DNA of 64,000 nucleotides, taken from Mycteria americana (lineage: Eukaryota; Chordata; Aves; Ciconiiformes; Ciconiidae). Below, piece by piece: positions 1-13,428 of this stretch; positions within the stretch are counted from its first letter, which is position 1; every line of letters begins with the position of its first letter. The translations under genes were made by a program, and so were the position numbers. The DNA is taken from contig NC_134366.1 of NCBI RefSeq assembly GCF_035582795.1, positions 6,554,828 to 6,618,827 of the forward strand. The letters are read 5' to 3'. The notes below the pieces were generated by a model. It was not told where the DNA came from, did no database searches, and was given only the letters and a program-made list of their open reading frames with translations.

Positions 1-3000
1 AGGCTCTGTCATTGGCAATTACGCTTGAAAGCCAGAGATTTAATTATTGTGCGAGAGAAATTGAAAGAGAAATTGCAACAGTCCCATCACTTGAGAGGTT
101 TCAGCGCTAAAACAGATGACTCATGAAATGTCAAGGAGCGAAAAGCACGGCACTCGTGTATTTCCCACCTCCAAATCCTGGTGCAAGGGTTTCTTGTTGA
201 CACCGAAGTTAACTACGAGTTGGGTTAATTGAGGACACAGGTGCCCCACTTGAATTCAGCTGTCTGGATAACACAGTTTTTTTGTCATATATATTTTCCT
301 TGCTGCTAAGCACTGCTAGTGAGCGGTGGAAACGACACAGCACTTTCACAATTCCCATTTCATGCCTGCATTTTAAGTTAACACTTACTCGCTCAGGTTG
401 ATGATTTTTGCGTGTTTGTTGGGAATCTAACAATTATATCGGCGCTCCTCAGCAAACAGGTCATATTCTCCGTCTCTCTCAAAGGTACAGGGTGCCTGTA
501 CATTTAGGAGAGCACCATGTTACGATGTCCCAATCTCTATCAAGGATTGACAGCATAGCGAAATGTATGAAGCAAGCACATAAATAATTACCCAGCAGGT
601 ATATAACAGCACAGCATATAGGGCCTTAAATGCTATAGATCCGACTGTCTTCCAGGATCAGCTCGAATCAGGAGCAGCTTCGCAGAAGCTGATGGAGTTG
701 TGCTGGTGTGAAATCAATGAGGAAACCACAGGACACCTTCTATCACATCTTCGTGGCCAGACTCACTCACCCAAGGCTGTCCCAGCAGAGCCGCATCCCT
801 TCCCCAATTCCCGGTGTAGGTGAATAGCCCAGAGCATGGCTGAAGCAAAGTCTTTGATTTGCCACTTTTATGTCCATCTTCCAGGGGAAAAAAACCCCAA
901 ACAACTCAATGCCCTTGTTCATCTCGTGTTTCTGATACGTGGGGTGAGAAGGAGCCCTGGCACCAAGACAGGCAGCCCGTGAGCAGCCGCGGCAGTTCAC
1001 TGCGATTGCACAACGCGTTATAAAAGCTAAGCGTTCATTTTATCTGAATGAGAAACAGGATGAGTTGGGGCCACGGGGCGAGTCAGGGCCATGGGGCCGG
1101 CTGGGGGTGATGCCGGACATACGATTGCTCAAGCAGGGTTGGTTCAGCCGTGGTTTCTTTTCCCATGTCCCCGTACCTTCATTCTCAGACGGGTTGCTAC
1201 AGTACCCAGCAACACATCCACAGCCAGATACGGCCGATAAGCCCTTTCAGAACCACGCTTGGGATGTGCACGTAAAACTCGGAAAAAAATTCCTATCTCC
1301 AAGCCCAGATACTCCTGATTTATCCATCCCTAAGCACCAAGAGGCTTTCAACCCCAGGGAAAGCGCTTCTCCCGCTGCAGGGCAAGCACAAAACTGGCAG
1401 CAAAGAGCTTGACATCCAGAGCTTCCCCAGCTCACACCTCTTATCTCGCCGCCGCGGGTATCACGCAGCATCCTCCTCCGGTCCTTTCCCGCTGGGCTCC
1501 CCGCTCCCTGCACTTGGTCTGCGGTCTCTGCCAGACCACTTATCACCACCGTGGCCGGTCAGCAGGGAATCTCCTCCCGCCGGAGCAGCGCTCGCGGGGC
1601 ACCCGGCCAGGGAAACCAGCTCCAGGCCGCTGCTGCCAGCAGCCTTTGCCAAAGGAGCGAGGGCTTTCCTGGGCGCAGGGGCTGCGTGCCGCCCTGGCTG
1701 CGTGGGGAGAGGAGGATGCTCCTCAAGAGGTGAAAAAGCTGTGTTAAAAACCAAACCAACCTGGCTCAGGTTAAAGAAAACCAGTTGGTTTTTTTTTCTT
1801 CTCTCTCTCTTGAATTCATTTGTTGGAGGAAGGAGGCTCGGAGACGCAACCACAAAATACACCTTGAGTCAAACTGAGATATTTCTTTCAAACTACACAG
1901 GAAAAATATCTTATATTGGTTGAGGGCTATTTATTCTTCTGTGTAAGCTTCCACTTATTTATGTAGTAGTGCTTTTAGGTTGATTTTAAAACAAAAAAAA
2001 TGCTGCTTCAAAAAGAAGAGCCAGAAAGTTTCGTTTCAAACCTCCCTTCTCTTTCACACACACACAGGTATGGGCAGTTTGGGGTCAGAATTGTTCATGG
2101 CCTGATTAAATCCCTAAATAATTTCTGCCCTGCATGGGACTCTATCTCACAGTGGCTTTACTTTAATTAAAACTAATAAAAGCAAGAGAGAAAATCTAAC
2201 CCGGGGGTCACTGGCAATTTTACCCAGTGTTTTCCAGGATATCCCCTTCCCCTCATACCCTGGGTTTCACGCCAAACTCAGCTTGGGGATGGTGACAAAT
2301 GACCCCCCCCCTCATCTCACAGACACAGTACGTATAGATAGGTGACGTTATGCCCTGGTCTCATCATACCAAAGCTCTCCAGGTTCCCTGGGGTTGTGCG
2401 GTGAGACCTCACCGGCACCAGGACCCATTTTGGGCTCAGCGATGGGCGACTGTGGCTGCTGGGAGGGGGGCTGGCGGCTGCCAGGCTGGCGGGGAGGCAG
2501 CGGCCGGCCAGGGTGTAGTCTCCAAGGCAGAGGAAGTGAGGAGCCAGTGTATAACCTGAACTTGGTCACCCTCGACCCAAACCCCGAAGAGGAAAGCCTG
2601 CACGCATGACGTCTTCCTGTTAGGAAATATTAATCATGGCCATGTCCAAACATGGTAAACGAAACCTCAGGAAAACCGCTCCTTTGGTGATCAAGTGCTG
2701 TACGCCGGCATATTCAGGAAGGCCCTTGTGCCTCAAAGACAGGACCCACCCGTCATCAGGGCACCATCTCTAATTACGTATTGCCTCCACGATATTTGCA
2801 TCTTTGAAGTAAACTCTCAACTCATTGCTCCTGTGCTTCTGTACCGCTGGGAGCCGTTGCCGTTGTTTCATGGGCTGGGGAGGGAGACACAGGGAGGCGA
2901 GACAGGTACTGGGGTGAAGCGCCTGGAGATGAGAAGCGGGGGGCAACCACGGGGTTATGGAGTCTCATCATGTAACAGCAGCAAAATCGGCTTGAAGATG

Positions 3001-4210
3001 TTCTCAGTTCACCCTGGTTTCTCACCCTCGCACACCACTACGGTTTGCTGCCCTTGCAGCGGTGCCATTAGGGTGACCGGTGGGGCTGCCCTGTCCATGG
3101 GAATCACTGACACATACCGGGGTAAGACCAGAAGCAAAAATCCTGGTGGGACCACTTCACATCGTGCTATCAAACTGGCTGTGGCTTTGGTGACAGAGAG
3201 GACCTTTTTTGGCATCAGATTATTTTTTTTTCCCAACATTTTAGCTCCAGAGTTTGAAAGCTTTCACTGGTGAAAGGACTAAGGGTAAGACTTTCACAGC
3301 GGTCTATCCTGAAAGAGCTGTACCGCTTTGAAGTTCTCATCTCGTCTGCTCCACTCTTCATGGTCAGACCAGGCACCTTCCAAATGAGACACCTGTGTCA
3401 CAAAAAGAAAAAAAAAAAAAAAAAAAAGATGAAAGGTATCCCAAGAAGTTTACAAGTAAAATAATATTCCTTGAAAGAGGTGCCAGCACCCCGGCTCGCA
3501 GCACCGTGTGGGAAGCGTCTTGGAGCTAAGGGGCTCACAACGGACCGCGGGGGTACGTGTGCTTGGGGAAATCCCCCCACACCCCAATCCAACCTCGTCC
3601 ACCTTCTTGTCCAAGGCAAATCCAACCCAACTCCATCTGATTTTGAGTTGAAGCCGTGGCAAGCGAAGGATCGAAGCAGGACCTTGGAGTAGGAAGGGGG
3701 TACACCCCCCCTCAGAGGCTGGATGCAGAGGTGGAGTTGAGGAGACCCTGGTACAGCTGTCTTCAGGCTCCTCCATGGAGCTGGAGGAGACAAGTCTTCC
3801 CACCTCCATGGACTTGGTCCTACACAGGGACTCCTGCAGCTTGGCTGTACCCAAACCCTGTGGGATACAGCTGGGCTACATTTTAAAGAGTCGGCCCGAG
3901 AGCAGGCATCTTCATAGCCCGGGGACTCTGACCATGCCACTGGCCATTGGCCTCGCTCCAGCTCGTGGGGCGAAAATCCAGCCAAGTGCCGAAATTGGGA
4001 AACGCCGGGTCAGTCTGCACCTCGCCTACCCCTGCAAGGGCTTTAATCCCAGTGGTGCAGCTCTCTGAAAGCTCCTGGTAGTCAACGGGAAGCACGTGGA
4101 GATCCTCAGCTGAACACTGCAGTGACCAGAGCTGGGGGCTGACCTGGTGCAGGCTCCCAGACGTCCCTCCCACCCCAGCCGTGCTGGGAAACGAACTCCC
4201 CAAAACATCG
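1..4210. other. Intergenic DNA upstream of CSRNP1
   Basis: No exon-like sequence, RNA gene or complete mobile element was recognised here. Short open frames occur on both strands, but none has a recognisable protein signature or plausible splice sites around it. The stretch contains a poly(A) run near 3408-3427 and several short G or C runs. In human the next gene beyond CSRNP1 on this side is XIRP1; nothing resembling it is visible. Confidence 0.5.
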
Positions 4211-4214
4211 TGTC

Positions 4215-6118
4215 TCTTGCCTGTGGGGCCTTAAATCCCTCTGGGGGCCAAGCCTCACCTATAGGGCCAAAGTCCCTTTCAGAGACCCCCTTTTGGGGGA
4301 CAACTCTTCCTTGTGGGGTTCAAACCCATTTTGGTGGTCAACCCTTGCCCATGGAGCCCAAGTTCCTTTGGGGGGCCCAAAGGAGATTTCCTCGAGGGAT
4401 CAACCTTTGCCTGTAGGGCCCAAACACCTTTTGAGGATCAAATCCCTGTGGGTCCAAAATTCCCTCCGGGGGGCAGGTCTTGCTGCTATCCCCCAAGCAT
4501 CTTCAGGTGGGCCCAAATCCCTTCAAGGGGCCAAACCTTGCTTGTGCATCCCAAACCCCTCATGGGAACAGAACCCCTTTTGGGGTCCAAGCCTTAGTTG
4601 TGCGGCCCAAAACCCCTATGGGGCCCAAATCCCTTTTGGGGGCCAAGCCTTTTGCGTAAGTGCCAAAGCCCCTTGGTGTCCAGAAACCTTTCTGAGGGCC
4701 AAACCTTGCTTCTGGATCTCAACCACCTTGTGAGGCCAAAACTCTTTTGGGGGCCAATTCTTGCTTGTGGACCAAGCCTTGCTTTTGGATCCCAACCCCT
4801 TTTGGAGGCCAAGCCTCTCCTGTGGGACCTAAACCCCTTATAGGGCCCAAATCCCTTGTGGAGGCCAAACTTTGCTTGTGGGTTCCAAACCCCCTGTGGA
4901 TCCCAGATCCCTGTGGGACCCAAATTTGTTTTGGGTTCCAAGCCTTGCTCATGGGTCCCAAATTCCTTGTGGGGCCCAAACCTGTTCTGGGGCCCAAATC
5001 TGTTTTGGGGTCCAAGGCTGCCTGTGGGTCCCAGGCACTCTGTAGGGCCCACATCCCTTTTGGGGGCCATTGCTTGTGGGGCTGGAAGCTGCTGTGGAGC
5101 CCAAATCCCTTTCAGAGCCCAGCCTGCTTGTGAGTCCCAAACTCCTTGTGGGGCTCCAACCCATTTCAGGGATCAAACCATGCTCATGGGTCCAAAAACC
5201 CTTGAGGGCCACAAACCCCCTGTGGGACCCAAATCCATTTTGGGGTCCAAGCCTGTGGGTCCCAAACCCCCTGTGGGGTCCAAACCCCTTCCAGGGACCA
5301 AGTCTGTTTGTGGGTCCCAAAACCCTGTGGGGCTCAAAGCCCCTGTGGTGCCCCAGTCTGTCTTGGGATCCGAGATGTGCCTGTGGGTCCCAAAACCCCT
5401 TGTGGGGCACAAACCCCCTGTGGGACCCAAATACATTTTAGGGTCCAAGCCTGCTTGTGGGTCTCCAACCTCTTGTGGGGTCCAAACGCCTTGAGGCACC
5501 CGCATCCATTCTGGGGTCCAAGTTGTGCCTGTGGGTCCCAAATCCCATGTAGGGACCCAAACCCTTTGTGGGGTCCAAATCCCTTTCAGGGGCCAAACCT
5601 ACTTGTGGGTCCCAAACCCCCTGTGGGGCCCAGATCTGTTTTGGGGTCCAATCCTTGCCTGTGGATCCCCAACCCCCTGTGGGCTCCAAACCCCTTGAGG
5701 CACCCAAACCCCTTACGGGGTCGATGCCCGCTTGGGGGTCCCTAACCCCCTGTGGGACCCACATCCATTGTGGGGTCCAAGCCTTGCCTGTGGGTCCCCA
5801 ACCCCTTGTGGGACACAACCCCCCCGTGGGACCCACATCCATTGTGGGGTCCAAGCTGTGCCTGTGGGTCCCCAACCCCCTGTGGGACACAACCCCCCCG
5901 TGGGACCCACATCCATTGTGGGGTCCAAGCTGTGCCTGTGGGTCCCCAACCCCCTGTGGGACACAACCCCCCTGTGGGACCCAACCCCCCCGTGGGACCT
6001 ACATCCATTGTGGGGTCCAAGCCTTGCCTGTGGGTCCCCAACCCCCTGTGGGACACAACCCCCCCGTGGGACCCACATCCATTTTGAGGTCCACGCCCGC
6101 TTGTGGCTCCCCAATCCC
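4215..6118. repeat. G/C-rich minisatellite, 18-19 base unit with 55-74 base higher-order period
   Basis: Tandem variants of a short motif resembling CCTGTGGGGCCCAAA recur without a break. At the right-hand end the array is nearly homogeneous: the block starting GTGGGACCCACATCCATT begins at 5752, 5826 and 5900, a spacing of 74, then at 5992 after one extra 18-base unit, and again at 6066. Leftwards the copies diverge and the spacing becomes irregular, which suggests recent expansion at the promoter-proximal edge. Because the unit lacks stop triplets, long open frames appear in most frames of both strands. They have no start context or domain and are not genes. Confidence 0.9.
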
Positions 6119-6129
6119 CCCCCCCCGTG

Positions 6130-7300
6130 TCCCGACCCCTTCCAGGCTCCCCCGTGTCCCCCGCCCGCCTCAGCGCGGTGCCGGCGGGGCGGGGCGGGGC
6201 GGGGCGGGGGGGCGGGGCCGTCCCTCCGGCCCTGACTCAGCGCCCCGCCCACTGGGGAGGGGGGGAGGGGGCAGGAAGCCGGGCGGGCCGGGCGCGCGCC
6301 GGCCCCGCGCCTGTCACCGCCTGCGTCAGAGCCCGGAGTTTTCCACTGACGAAAAAGGGCAGCGCGGCGCGGCGCGGCGTCAGCCCGGCCCCGGCAGCGG
6401 CAGCGGCAGCGGCAGAGCGGGAGGCGCCGCGCCAGGCACCGCCGCTGCAGCCGGAGCCGCCGCGCCGAGACCCGCCGCCGCCGCAGGTAGAGCTCCGCCG
6501 GGGGCAGCCGGTGTCGGGATGGGGCTGAAGGGAAGCGGGGGCGGGGGCTCCGCCGCGGGGGAGGCTCCGCGCTCCGTCGTCCGGGACTGGGGGTCGAGGG
6601 GCCGGTGCAAGTGTCCGGCGCGGTGCTCGGCGGTCGGGGGCGGGGGGGGGCCGGTTCAGAGCCGGGTCGGTGCTTGCCCGTCGCGGGGTCCGGTGCGGCG
6701 TCCGGCGCGGTGCTCGGCTGTCGGGGGGCCGGGGCAGAGCCCGTCCCGGTGCCCCTCCGCCGTCGGAGGGTCCGTCTCGGTTCCCCGCCGTCCAGACCCG
6801 GGCAGGCGCGCCGCGGCGGCGCCGTCTGGCCGGGCCGCTCCTGCCCGGGGGCGAGGGGAGCCCGGCGGGGCTGGGGCTGGGGCCGGAGCCGCCCCGGCGG
6901 GAGGGTCCGGGAGCCCCCGGGGCAGCGGGACCGCGTTCCTGGGGGGGGGCTTTGCTGCTCCCCCGGCCCTCCCGCACTTTCCCATCGGCAGAAAACGCCG
7001 CGCTACAGCTGCATCTAAACACCTACACATTGATTTGGAGTAGCGCTGAGTTTTCCCTCTGTCAGTTAAGGCTCTGCTCCATCTTTACGGCTGCGGTTCC
7101 AATTTTCTGATGTTGAAAGAAAGGCGGGGGGGGGGGGGTTGGGGGGAGCCTTCCCGGCCCGCTCTTCCCCAGATCTGCCCGGCTGGGGATGCTTTCCCGT
7201 CGCTACAGCAACACCTACCGACCGGCGCACGGATGGACCGACCGACGGACGGGGAGCGGCCCCCCCCGCCGCCTCCCGAAATAAAAAAATCAGGGCTTTT
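6130..7300 (+). promoter_or_regulatory. CSRNP1: CpG-island promoter of CSRNP1
   Basis: A GC- and CpG-dense block directly follows the minisatellite. It contains four tandem GC boxes (GGGGCGGGGC type, about 6186-6218) and no TATA box. Inducible-type elements follow within about 150 bases: an AP-1 site TGACTCA at 6233-6239, TGCGTCA at 6322-6328, a kappa-B-like GGAGTTTTCC at 6335-6344, and CRE half-sites at 6347-6351 (TGACG) and 6378-6382 (CGTCA). This arrangement is what one expects of an immediate-early or stress-responsive gene. The sites are sequence matches only; the transcription start is not determined. Confidence 0.75.
6360..6486 (+). other. CSRNP1: Probable non-coding exon 1 of CSRNP1
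   Basis: The stretch after the regulatory cluster ends in CCGCAG followed by GTAGAG, a credible donor at 6486/6487. The first coding exon lies 6.9 kb downstream behind a good acceptor, and human CSRNP1 likewise has an untranslated first exon. The left boundary is a guess, because the start site cannot be read from sequence alone. Confidence 0.5.
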
Positions 7301-10300
7301 ACAGCGCACTTGAGAAAAAGGAAAAAAGGCAAAAAAGACCCAAAACTATTAAGTTTTCTCAGTGTGGGTTGTTTGGGTTTTTTTTGCTTGTTCCCCCCCC
7401 CCAGCATCCTCCAAAGTGTCTGTCACCTCCGAGTTACATAATGTCGCTGTAGGAAGAGGCTGACACATAGGGACAGCCCTTTCCTAAAGCAGCCCTGCCT
7501 TACTAACGTCTGTAATGACAACGCCTCGGTGGGATGGAGAGAAAACCCTCACGGCCATTTACAAACCTCAAAGTCTTGTCATTTGTTACAGCGAACTCAT
7601 CAGCAATTTTTTTTTTTTTTAATTTTTTTTTCCCCCATGATATTTTATTTTATTTCTTCCCCCCCCCCCCCCCCACCTCTGCTGAGCAGTTTGCAGATGA
7701 GGCCCGTCAAGGTTGGGGGGTTTATTTTCGGGATGGCGCGTTTGTTCTCCGTGTGGAGAGACTCTGCAGCTCCCGGCAAATCTTTAATAATTCAGCGCAG
7801 GAAACGCGTGCGTATATATAGCAGGCAAGGTAATGCACAGCGTGTACCTACAGGAGGACAAATATGGAAACCTGGTGTGAATTATTCATGAGGTGTAATC
7901 AAATAGAGGATTTTCCTAGACAAAGCACACTTTGCTGTTTTCATATTTATTACAGCACAATCTGCGCCTAGTACATTTGAACCTCGTTTCATTTGGGCCG
8001 TGTCAGATAACCTTTAACGTATTTGCTAATGTTTCTTATTTACCTTTCAAGCTGTCAGCAAGAAATAAGGGCTTGATAGAAAAATCTTGAAAAGCCTTTT
8101 TCTCTGTGGCCTTCTGAAAATTAGTAGATGGAGTAAATGCTTCTGATGCTCTTCCCAGGGAAGGTGTTTTGCCTGTTCAGTCTCTGGCAGGAGAATAAAC
8201 TCGTGGTGCTACGAACTGATTCATGCTCCTGCTCCGCGGCACGGGGTACTTTGGGTTTTGCTGTTGCATAGTAGGCAGAGGCTATTTTTAACCGGAGCAA
8301 GGTTATGAAACCTTAGACCCAGCTGGGTGAAAATAATCTGGTGTGAACTGGAAAGCACAGCTCGCGTGGCTGGGAACACGCGTGGGACCGTCCCCCGGAG
8401 GGTCCTGATGGGATGATCCCGCTCGCCTTGGCCCGGTCAGCCCCGAAATTAGGAAATGTTGTCATCGTGGAGGCTGTCACAGCGGCGCTGGGGAAACCAC
8501 TTAAGTAAATATGCAAAGAATTAAAATAGTTAAATGAACAAGCAATGAATCAGTGTTGATAGTGTGGTGATTATTAAGTAACCCAGAGGCGTTACTGGAA
8601 TCACTGCTGCTGTTAGACATCAAATATCTGGGATAGCTAAACGGGAAGCTCAGCTCCGCACCAGTTTTTGGTGATACCCGTACCAAGGTGGCCTGACCCG
8701 CAATAAACAGCGGCGTGCAAATAAATACCCCAAAAACTTCCCCAGGTTTGCTCTGCGAGTCGCCTTCGGAGCCGTACCTGGCTAAAATATGCAGTGGTGT
8801 TTTTTAAACTAATATTTACTCCTGCTAGACCTGCACAGCCACTGCGGCTCAGGGGGAGGGAGCGGGAGCTGCTCTGACTCACGGCTCAGCAAAGTTAACT
8901 CGCTCCCGAGCCCTCGTCCCGGTGTGTCGGGGAGAGTCCACCTTGGCTTCCCAGGCTGCGGGGAGATGGCTGGGCTTGTAAAGTCAGCAAACTGGCTCAA
9001 AAAGTCGGAAATAAATACTTTTAGTGCGTTGCACTGAGGTTTGGGGTTTTTTTTTGTTTTTACCCAAATTGCTTTGCAGAAGAAAGTTTGCTTTCAATAG
9101 CTCATGCACAGATTTGGGATCCTTCTATTCTTTAGGATGCTCCACTGACGGAAACCCCAACATTTGAAATATCCTTGCTCGTAGGTGTTCTCCTGCAATA
9201 GCATGGGAGTTGTGGCACAAGCGGCCGCAGCTGCTGGACTTGCTGGGAGAATTTTCCTTTGCCTTGCTTGCACTGCTGCATTTGCCTGCCCGATGCAAAG
9301 CACATATACAGCCCCAAAATACAACACCGAAACATCTTCGCTGCATACTTCTGCACAAAGCCACGATGCCTCTTTGTGCAATCTCTTCTAAATAGACTAA
9401 CTGGACACTGGTAGAGGTTTTAGTTGCCTTCCCCTGCGCTTGGCTAAACAAATGCCAAACCTTCTTAAATCTAAATTACTCGAAATATTTACTGTTGAGA
9501 CGTCGTCCAAGAGGAGGATAGTTAAAACATTAATTCCTCGCATTCCAGTGTATTAGGGCTTTACCCTGCGACTTGTCGAGCACCAGAAATGGGACTTTGC
9601 AGATTCAATTCCCTTCCCCCCAACTAGACAGCCACCCCCCCACCCAAACTTTAATGCTTTTAAAAAAAAAAAAGGAGGGAGAGAAAAAGAAAGGAATGCA
9701 CATCTGGGCTAAATATTTGTTAGAAAGTATTCCCAGGATAGTGGGAGTTCTGGTGCCAGAGAGGAATTCCTGCGGGTTTGATCCATTGCATTATGTACTT
9801 GTTCCAAAAGCTGTTTTCAGTAAAATAGATGAGTAAGAAGTCTTAGCCAAGAACAGAATGTCTTTTTTGGCAACTAAAAGGAAGATAGGATTATTTTATT
9901 TCAGGTTATGTAAAAAAAAAAAAAAAAAAAAAAAAAAGGTGGTAAAATCCTGCGCTCGGTGGTGCCTGCAGAGATTTGCAATGGCATGCACAGAGATAGA
10001 CATAGATATATAGAAACTTGGGGTTTTTTTATGCTGCTGTGCACATTTTTGTGTCTTCTTTGTAAGACATCAATGTGGATTTAAGATTACTTGCGGAATT
10101 ACTGCAATTAAAATATGCTCGCTGTGTCTGAATTGGCCTCTGAGTTTTTTTGGCTGAGCGGCCAGTGGTTTGGGCAACATGGCTTTCAAGGCAGCATCCA
10201 AATCGCTGGCGTGAATTCTGCTCCCAAGTGCCGGGGCGAGGAGGGAGAGGAGAGGATCACCTCTGCATTGACAGCAAAACCCCCATCTGGAGGATTTTTT

Positions 10301-13300
10301 TGGGGGTGGATACAAGTAGACACCGATGGGTGCAGCCCCACTACATCGCCTATAGCTCCTGAGAAGGATTTGAAAACTTGACCTGGAAAATGTCGCAGCT
10401 GTAAATCAGCAAGGAGGGAGAAGGCGTTACGGGGGAAAATTAATGTGTTTTGGCTGGTGGGCAACAGGTTCACCAGCTTTTTCCCATTAATTGAGAATCA
10501 TGTTTGCACGACACCTACTTTGCATTAACAAAACAATAGGCGTTTTGAATAAGACAGCATGCCAAAGGTGTTTTTTTTCTATACATTTGGCTTATTCTCG
10601 TAGATGGGAGATGCACACACCTCCCTTCATCCTTCTGCCAGACGTGGCTAATCAGCAATGATAGTATTTAAAAAAAAAAAAAAAATAGAATTGCACCATC
10701 TTATACACAGCTTGCCTTGGCTCTGGCTTGGTGTTTGTGTTAATTCGGTTAGCTCGCTTGAGGAAAACAGTTTGGTTTTCCTTGCTGTGTGGTTTGGGGG
10801 GAGGTGGTGTGGCTTGTGATGGGTGCTGTTGGGTTTGCAGGTGACCTGAGCATCAGGGCTGCGTCGCTCTGCAGCATCACGATGTCCACCTTCTCGCTTC
10901 TCTGGGAGTCCTGCAGACCGGGTAATTCCCAGTAGAAATGGATGCTGCGCGGGGTTGGATTTGGGGTTTGTTTTGGTTTGGTTTCTTGGTCCAAACCTGG
11001 GAGTTATCCCCGTTTCAGCGATGTGACCTTGGCTGCCCCACCACCCTCCGGTGTCTCCTGCGAGGCTTGGATGTGGTCAACATTGCATCTCCGAGGGCGT
11101 TTGCCGTTGGACGTGTGTCCTGTGGGCTTTTCGGGGAGCTGGTTTCTCCCTCCCTTGGTTAGACAATTGCATCCTTCACCGGCAACTTCAGCGGTGTCCC
11201 GTGGAGCAGCAAGCGGTTGCTCTGCGGTACAAACCGATGCTCTTTGAAGTCACGTGTGGGGTTTTTTCACAAAGTTTTTGGCCGCTCCGGGTGGACGCTG
11301 GGGTCAGCTGGTATGAGCAAATGTCCGGCTGCAGCCCAGGCTTTGGTTCGGACCCCTGCCGTGGGTTTGGAGGGTTTCTTTGCTCCTGGGCGTTTCTTAA
11401 AGCAAATGTGAGACAGAGCAGAAGGTACAAATAAAATAAATCAATAAAAAGTTTGTAAATGCAGCCAGGTAGCTGGTTTGGGCGTCGTGGCTGCCTGCGA
11501 GCTTGCGCAGGCAGGAAAGGGGTTAATCCAGGTGTCAGGTAGGACATGTGCTGCCGGGGCTGGAGGGTGGCCAAATCCACCTTCTCCCCATCTGTTTTGG
11601 ATTAAGGCCAAAAAACCAACAATCCCTCCGTGGCAAAACCACCTGCAGCTCCGGGGCTGCCGAGGAGGCGGCGGGATGGAGGGGATCGCCTCTTCCCGGC
11701 CCCCGGATTCGGGGGGCCGTGGGGGACGCAGCAGCCCCATAGGCGCGTGTTGCAATGAATGATTAACTTCTTCAGGCCGAGGAACTGCTTCACCCAGGGA
11801 TTTTTTTTGACCTTTTAGGGGACTATTGTCTCCTGGGAAGCTGTTGGTAAACATAATTAATGAGGGCTGGCGTAGGGCTTTGAAGGCACCGCGTGTGCTC
11901 CCGTCCTGCTACGGGTTACCGCGCGGCATGGTCGAGATATTGAAAATCCCATCGTGAGGAGGTTTTGAAGCCAGCGTGGTTTCTGTGCCGCCTGCTCGGG
12001 GCTGTCAGGAGGGTGGGTTTGGTGGTGGTTTGGTTTTTTTTTGGTTTTTTTGTTGTTTTTTTTTTTCTTTTTCAGAGACTTAAATTAACTTCAGACATGC
12101 AAAAGAGGGTGAGAAAGTGCTACGGTTATAAAGAACAAATTTGGCCAGGGGAGGAGTTTCAGCTGGCGGGAGGGGATGGGGACCGGGTGTCTGGCACCCC
12201 CGTATCTGCTCAGTCACCGTCCCGGGGCCGTATGTGTCTGAAGCATCCCGCTGTCATCCGAATTTCAGGGATGCTTTAGGTTTTGCCTGTTACCTCTGGT
12301 TTTATTGAAGCGCTGGGGGTGGCTGGTAGCATCCCGCAGTGCCGGGGCTCTCCCCTCCTTTCTGGAGGGAGTTTCTGGGCTGGGGCTGCATCTCTTCCGC
12401 CATGGTTGTGCCTTACAGCCCGGTGGGATGGGGTCAAAGCAAGGCACTCCTCCGGCAGCAGCCTGGTTCTCAGCTTTGGGTATGCCTCACTGGCTTCAGA
12501 ATAAGCTGGCAGTGACTTCTGCAGAAGCAGGGGCATCTGGTGCGGTGTTGCCAGCGTCTAAAAGGAGAAACAGTCCATCGTCTGTGCAAGAACATCCCAG
12601 GTTAGGTGGGCTCTGATATCCATTAGCCTATTGTAGGCAAAGTGTGTAGCTTTTGTGCAATTTCAGGAGACAAAAAAACCCCAAACTTCATAAAAGCGAA
12701 GGTTAAAAGATGTGACAAAAGTTATTTTTGTTTTTTCTTTTTTTTCTTTAAGATGAGTAGGGGAAAAGCATGCAGGAAATTTAGGAATCTAGGCAAGTAT
12801 GGAGCTCCTTTGGTTTTAATTAGCTGCGTTGGTTTTTAATTGCTACTATGCTTGATACATAACCCAGCCTGAACAAGAATAGCTTCTTGAATGGGGGACT
12901 GACTATGAAAGGCACCGTGAGGAGAAGGGCTGTTCTTCACAGTTGATATATTTGTATTTCAGTGCTTCATTTAATAAGTCTGTTTCCCCAGGGGGCTGTA
13001 GCAAGTAAATCATGCCAACAGATTGTTCTCTGCAAACTGGCTTATTTTTGTAATTAGCAAGACGTTAAAGCTGTAACTGCATAGAAAGCGATCTGGGTAA
13101 GGAGTTAACATAAAAGAATTAGTAAGCAAAATGTAATACTTATTGTTTGATAACATTTGTGTTGATTGAATTGGTTTCCGGACAGTTTGTTGTCTGCAAT
13201 AGTCGGGTTTTCTGCAGCGTCGTAAAATGGGAGAGAAATTCAGCAGGTGTGCACAGCGAGGGTAGTAAGGTGTGGGTTTTGGGGGGAGAGCACTTTTTGG

Positions 13301-13428
13301 GAATCACACACACGTGGCCAGGTGGACCTGGTGGAGAAGTCTTGCTGGGGATTAAAGCCATCCTGCTCATCACCAGAAACTGCCGGTATTTCCCTCGCTT
13401 TATTTTGCTTTTCTCCTTTGTTTTCCAG
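6487..13428 (+). other. CSRNP1: CSRNP1 intron 1
   Basis: This 6.9-kb interval runs from the proposed GTAGAG donor to the TTTTCCAG acceptor at 13428. I see no additional exon, RNA gene or complete transposon in it. It holds homopolymer tracts: C run near 7659-7674, A run near 9911-9937, A run near 10670-10685, T-rich 12030-12075. Enhancers may be present but cannot be recognised by eye. Confidence 0.5.

Noticed and set aside
4594-5070. Repetitive proline/glycine-rich open frames on both strands of the minisatellite
   Set aside because: Same cause: repeat units without stop triplets. Composition just mirrors the DNA unit.
6237-7022. 261-codon minus-strand frame in the CSRNP1 CpG island
   Set aside because: GC-rich promoter sequence rarely contains stops. 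There is no domain, and the composition is Pro/Arg/Ala only.
5568-7043. 491-codon plus-strand open frame through the minisatellite and CSRNP1 promoter
   Set aside because: It is a by-product of a stop-free tandem repeat and CpG-rich sequence. No domain is visible, and similar frames are open on the other strand.
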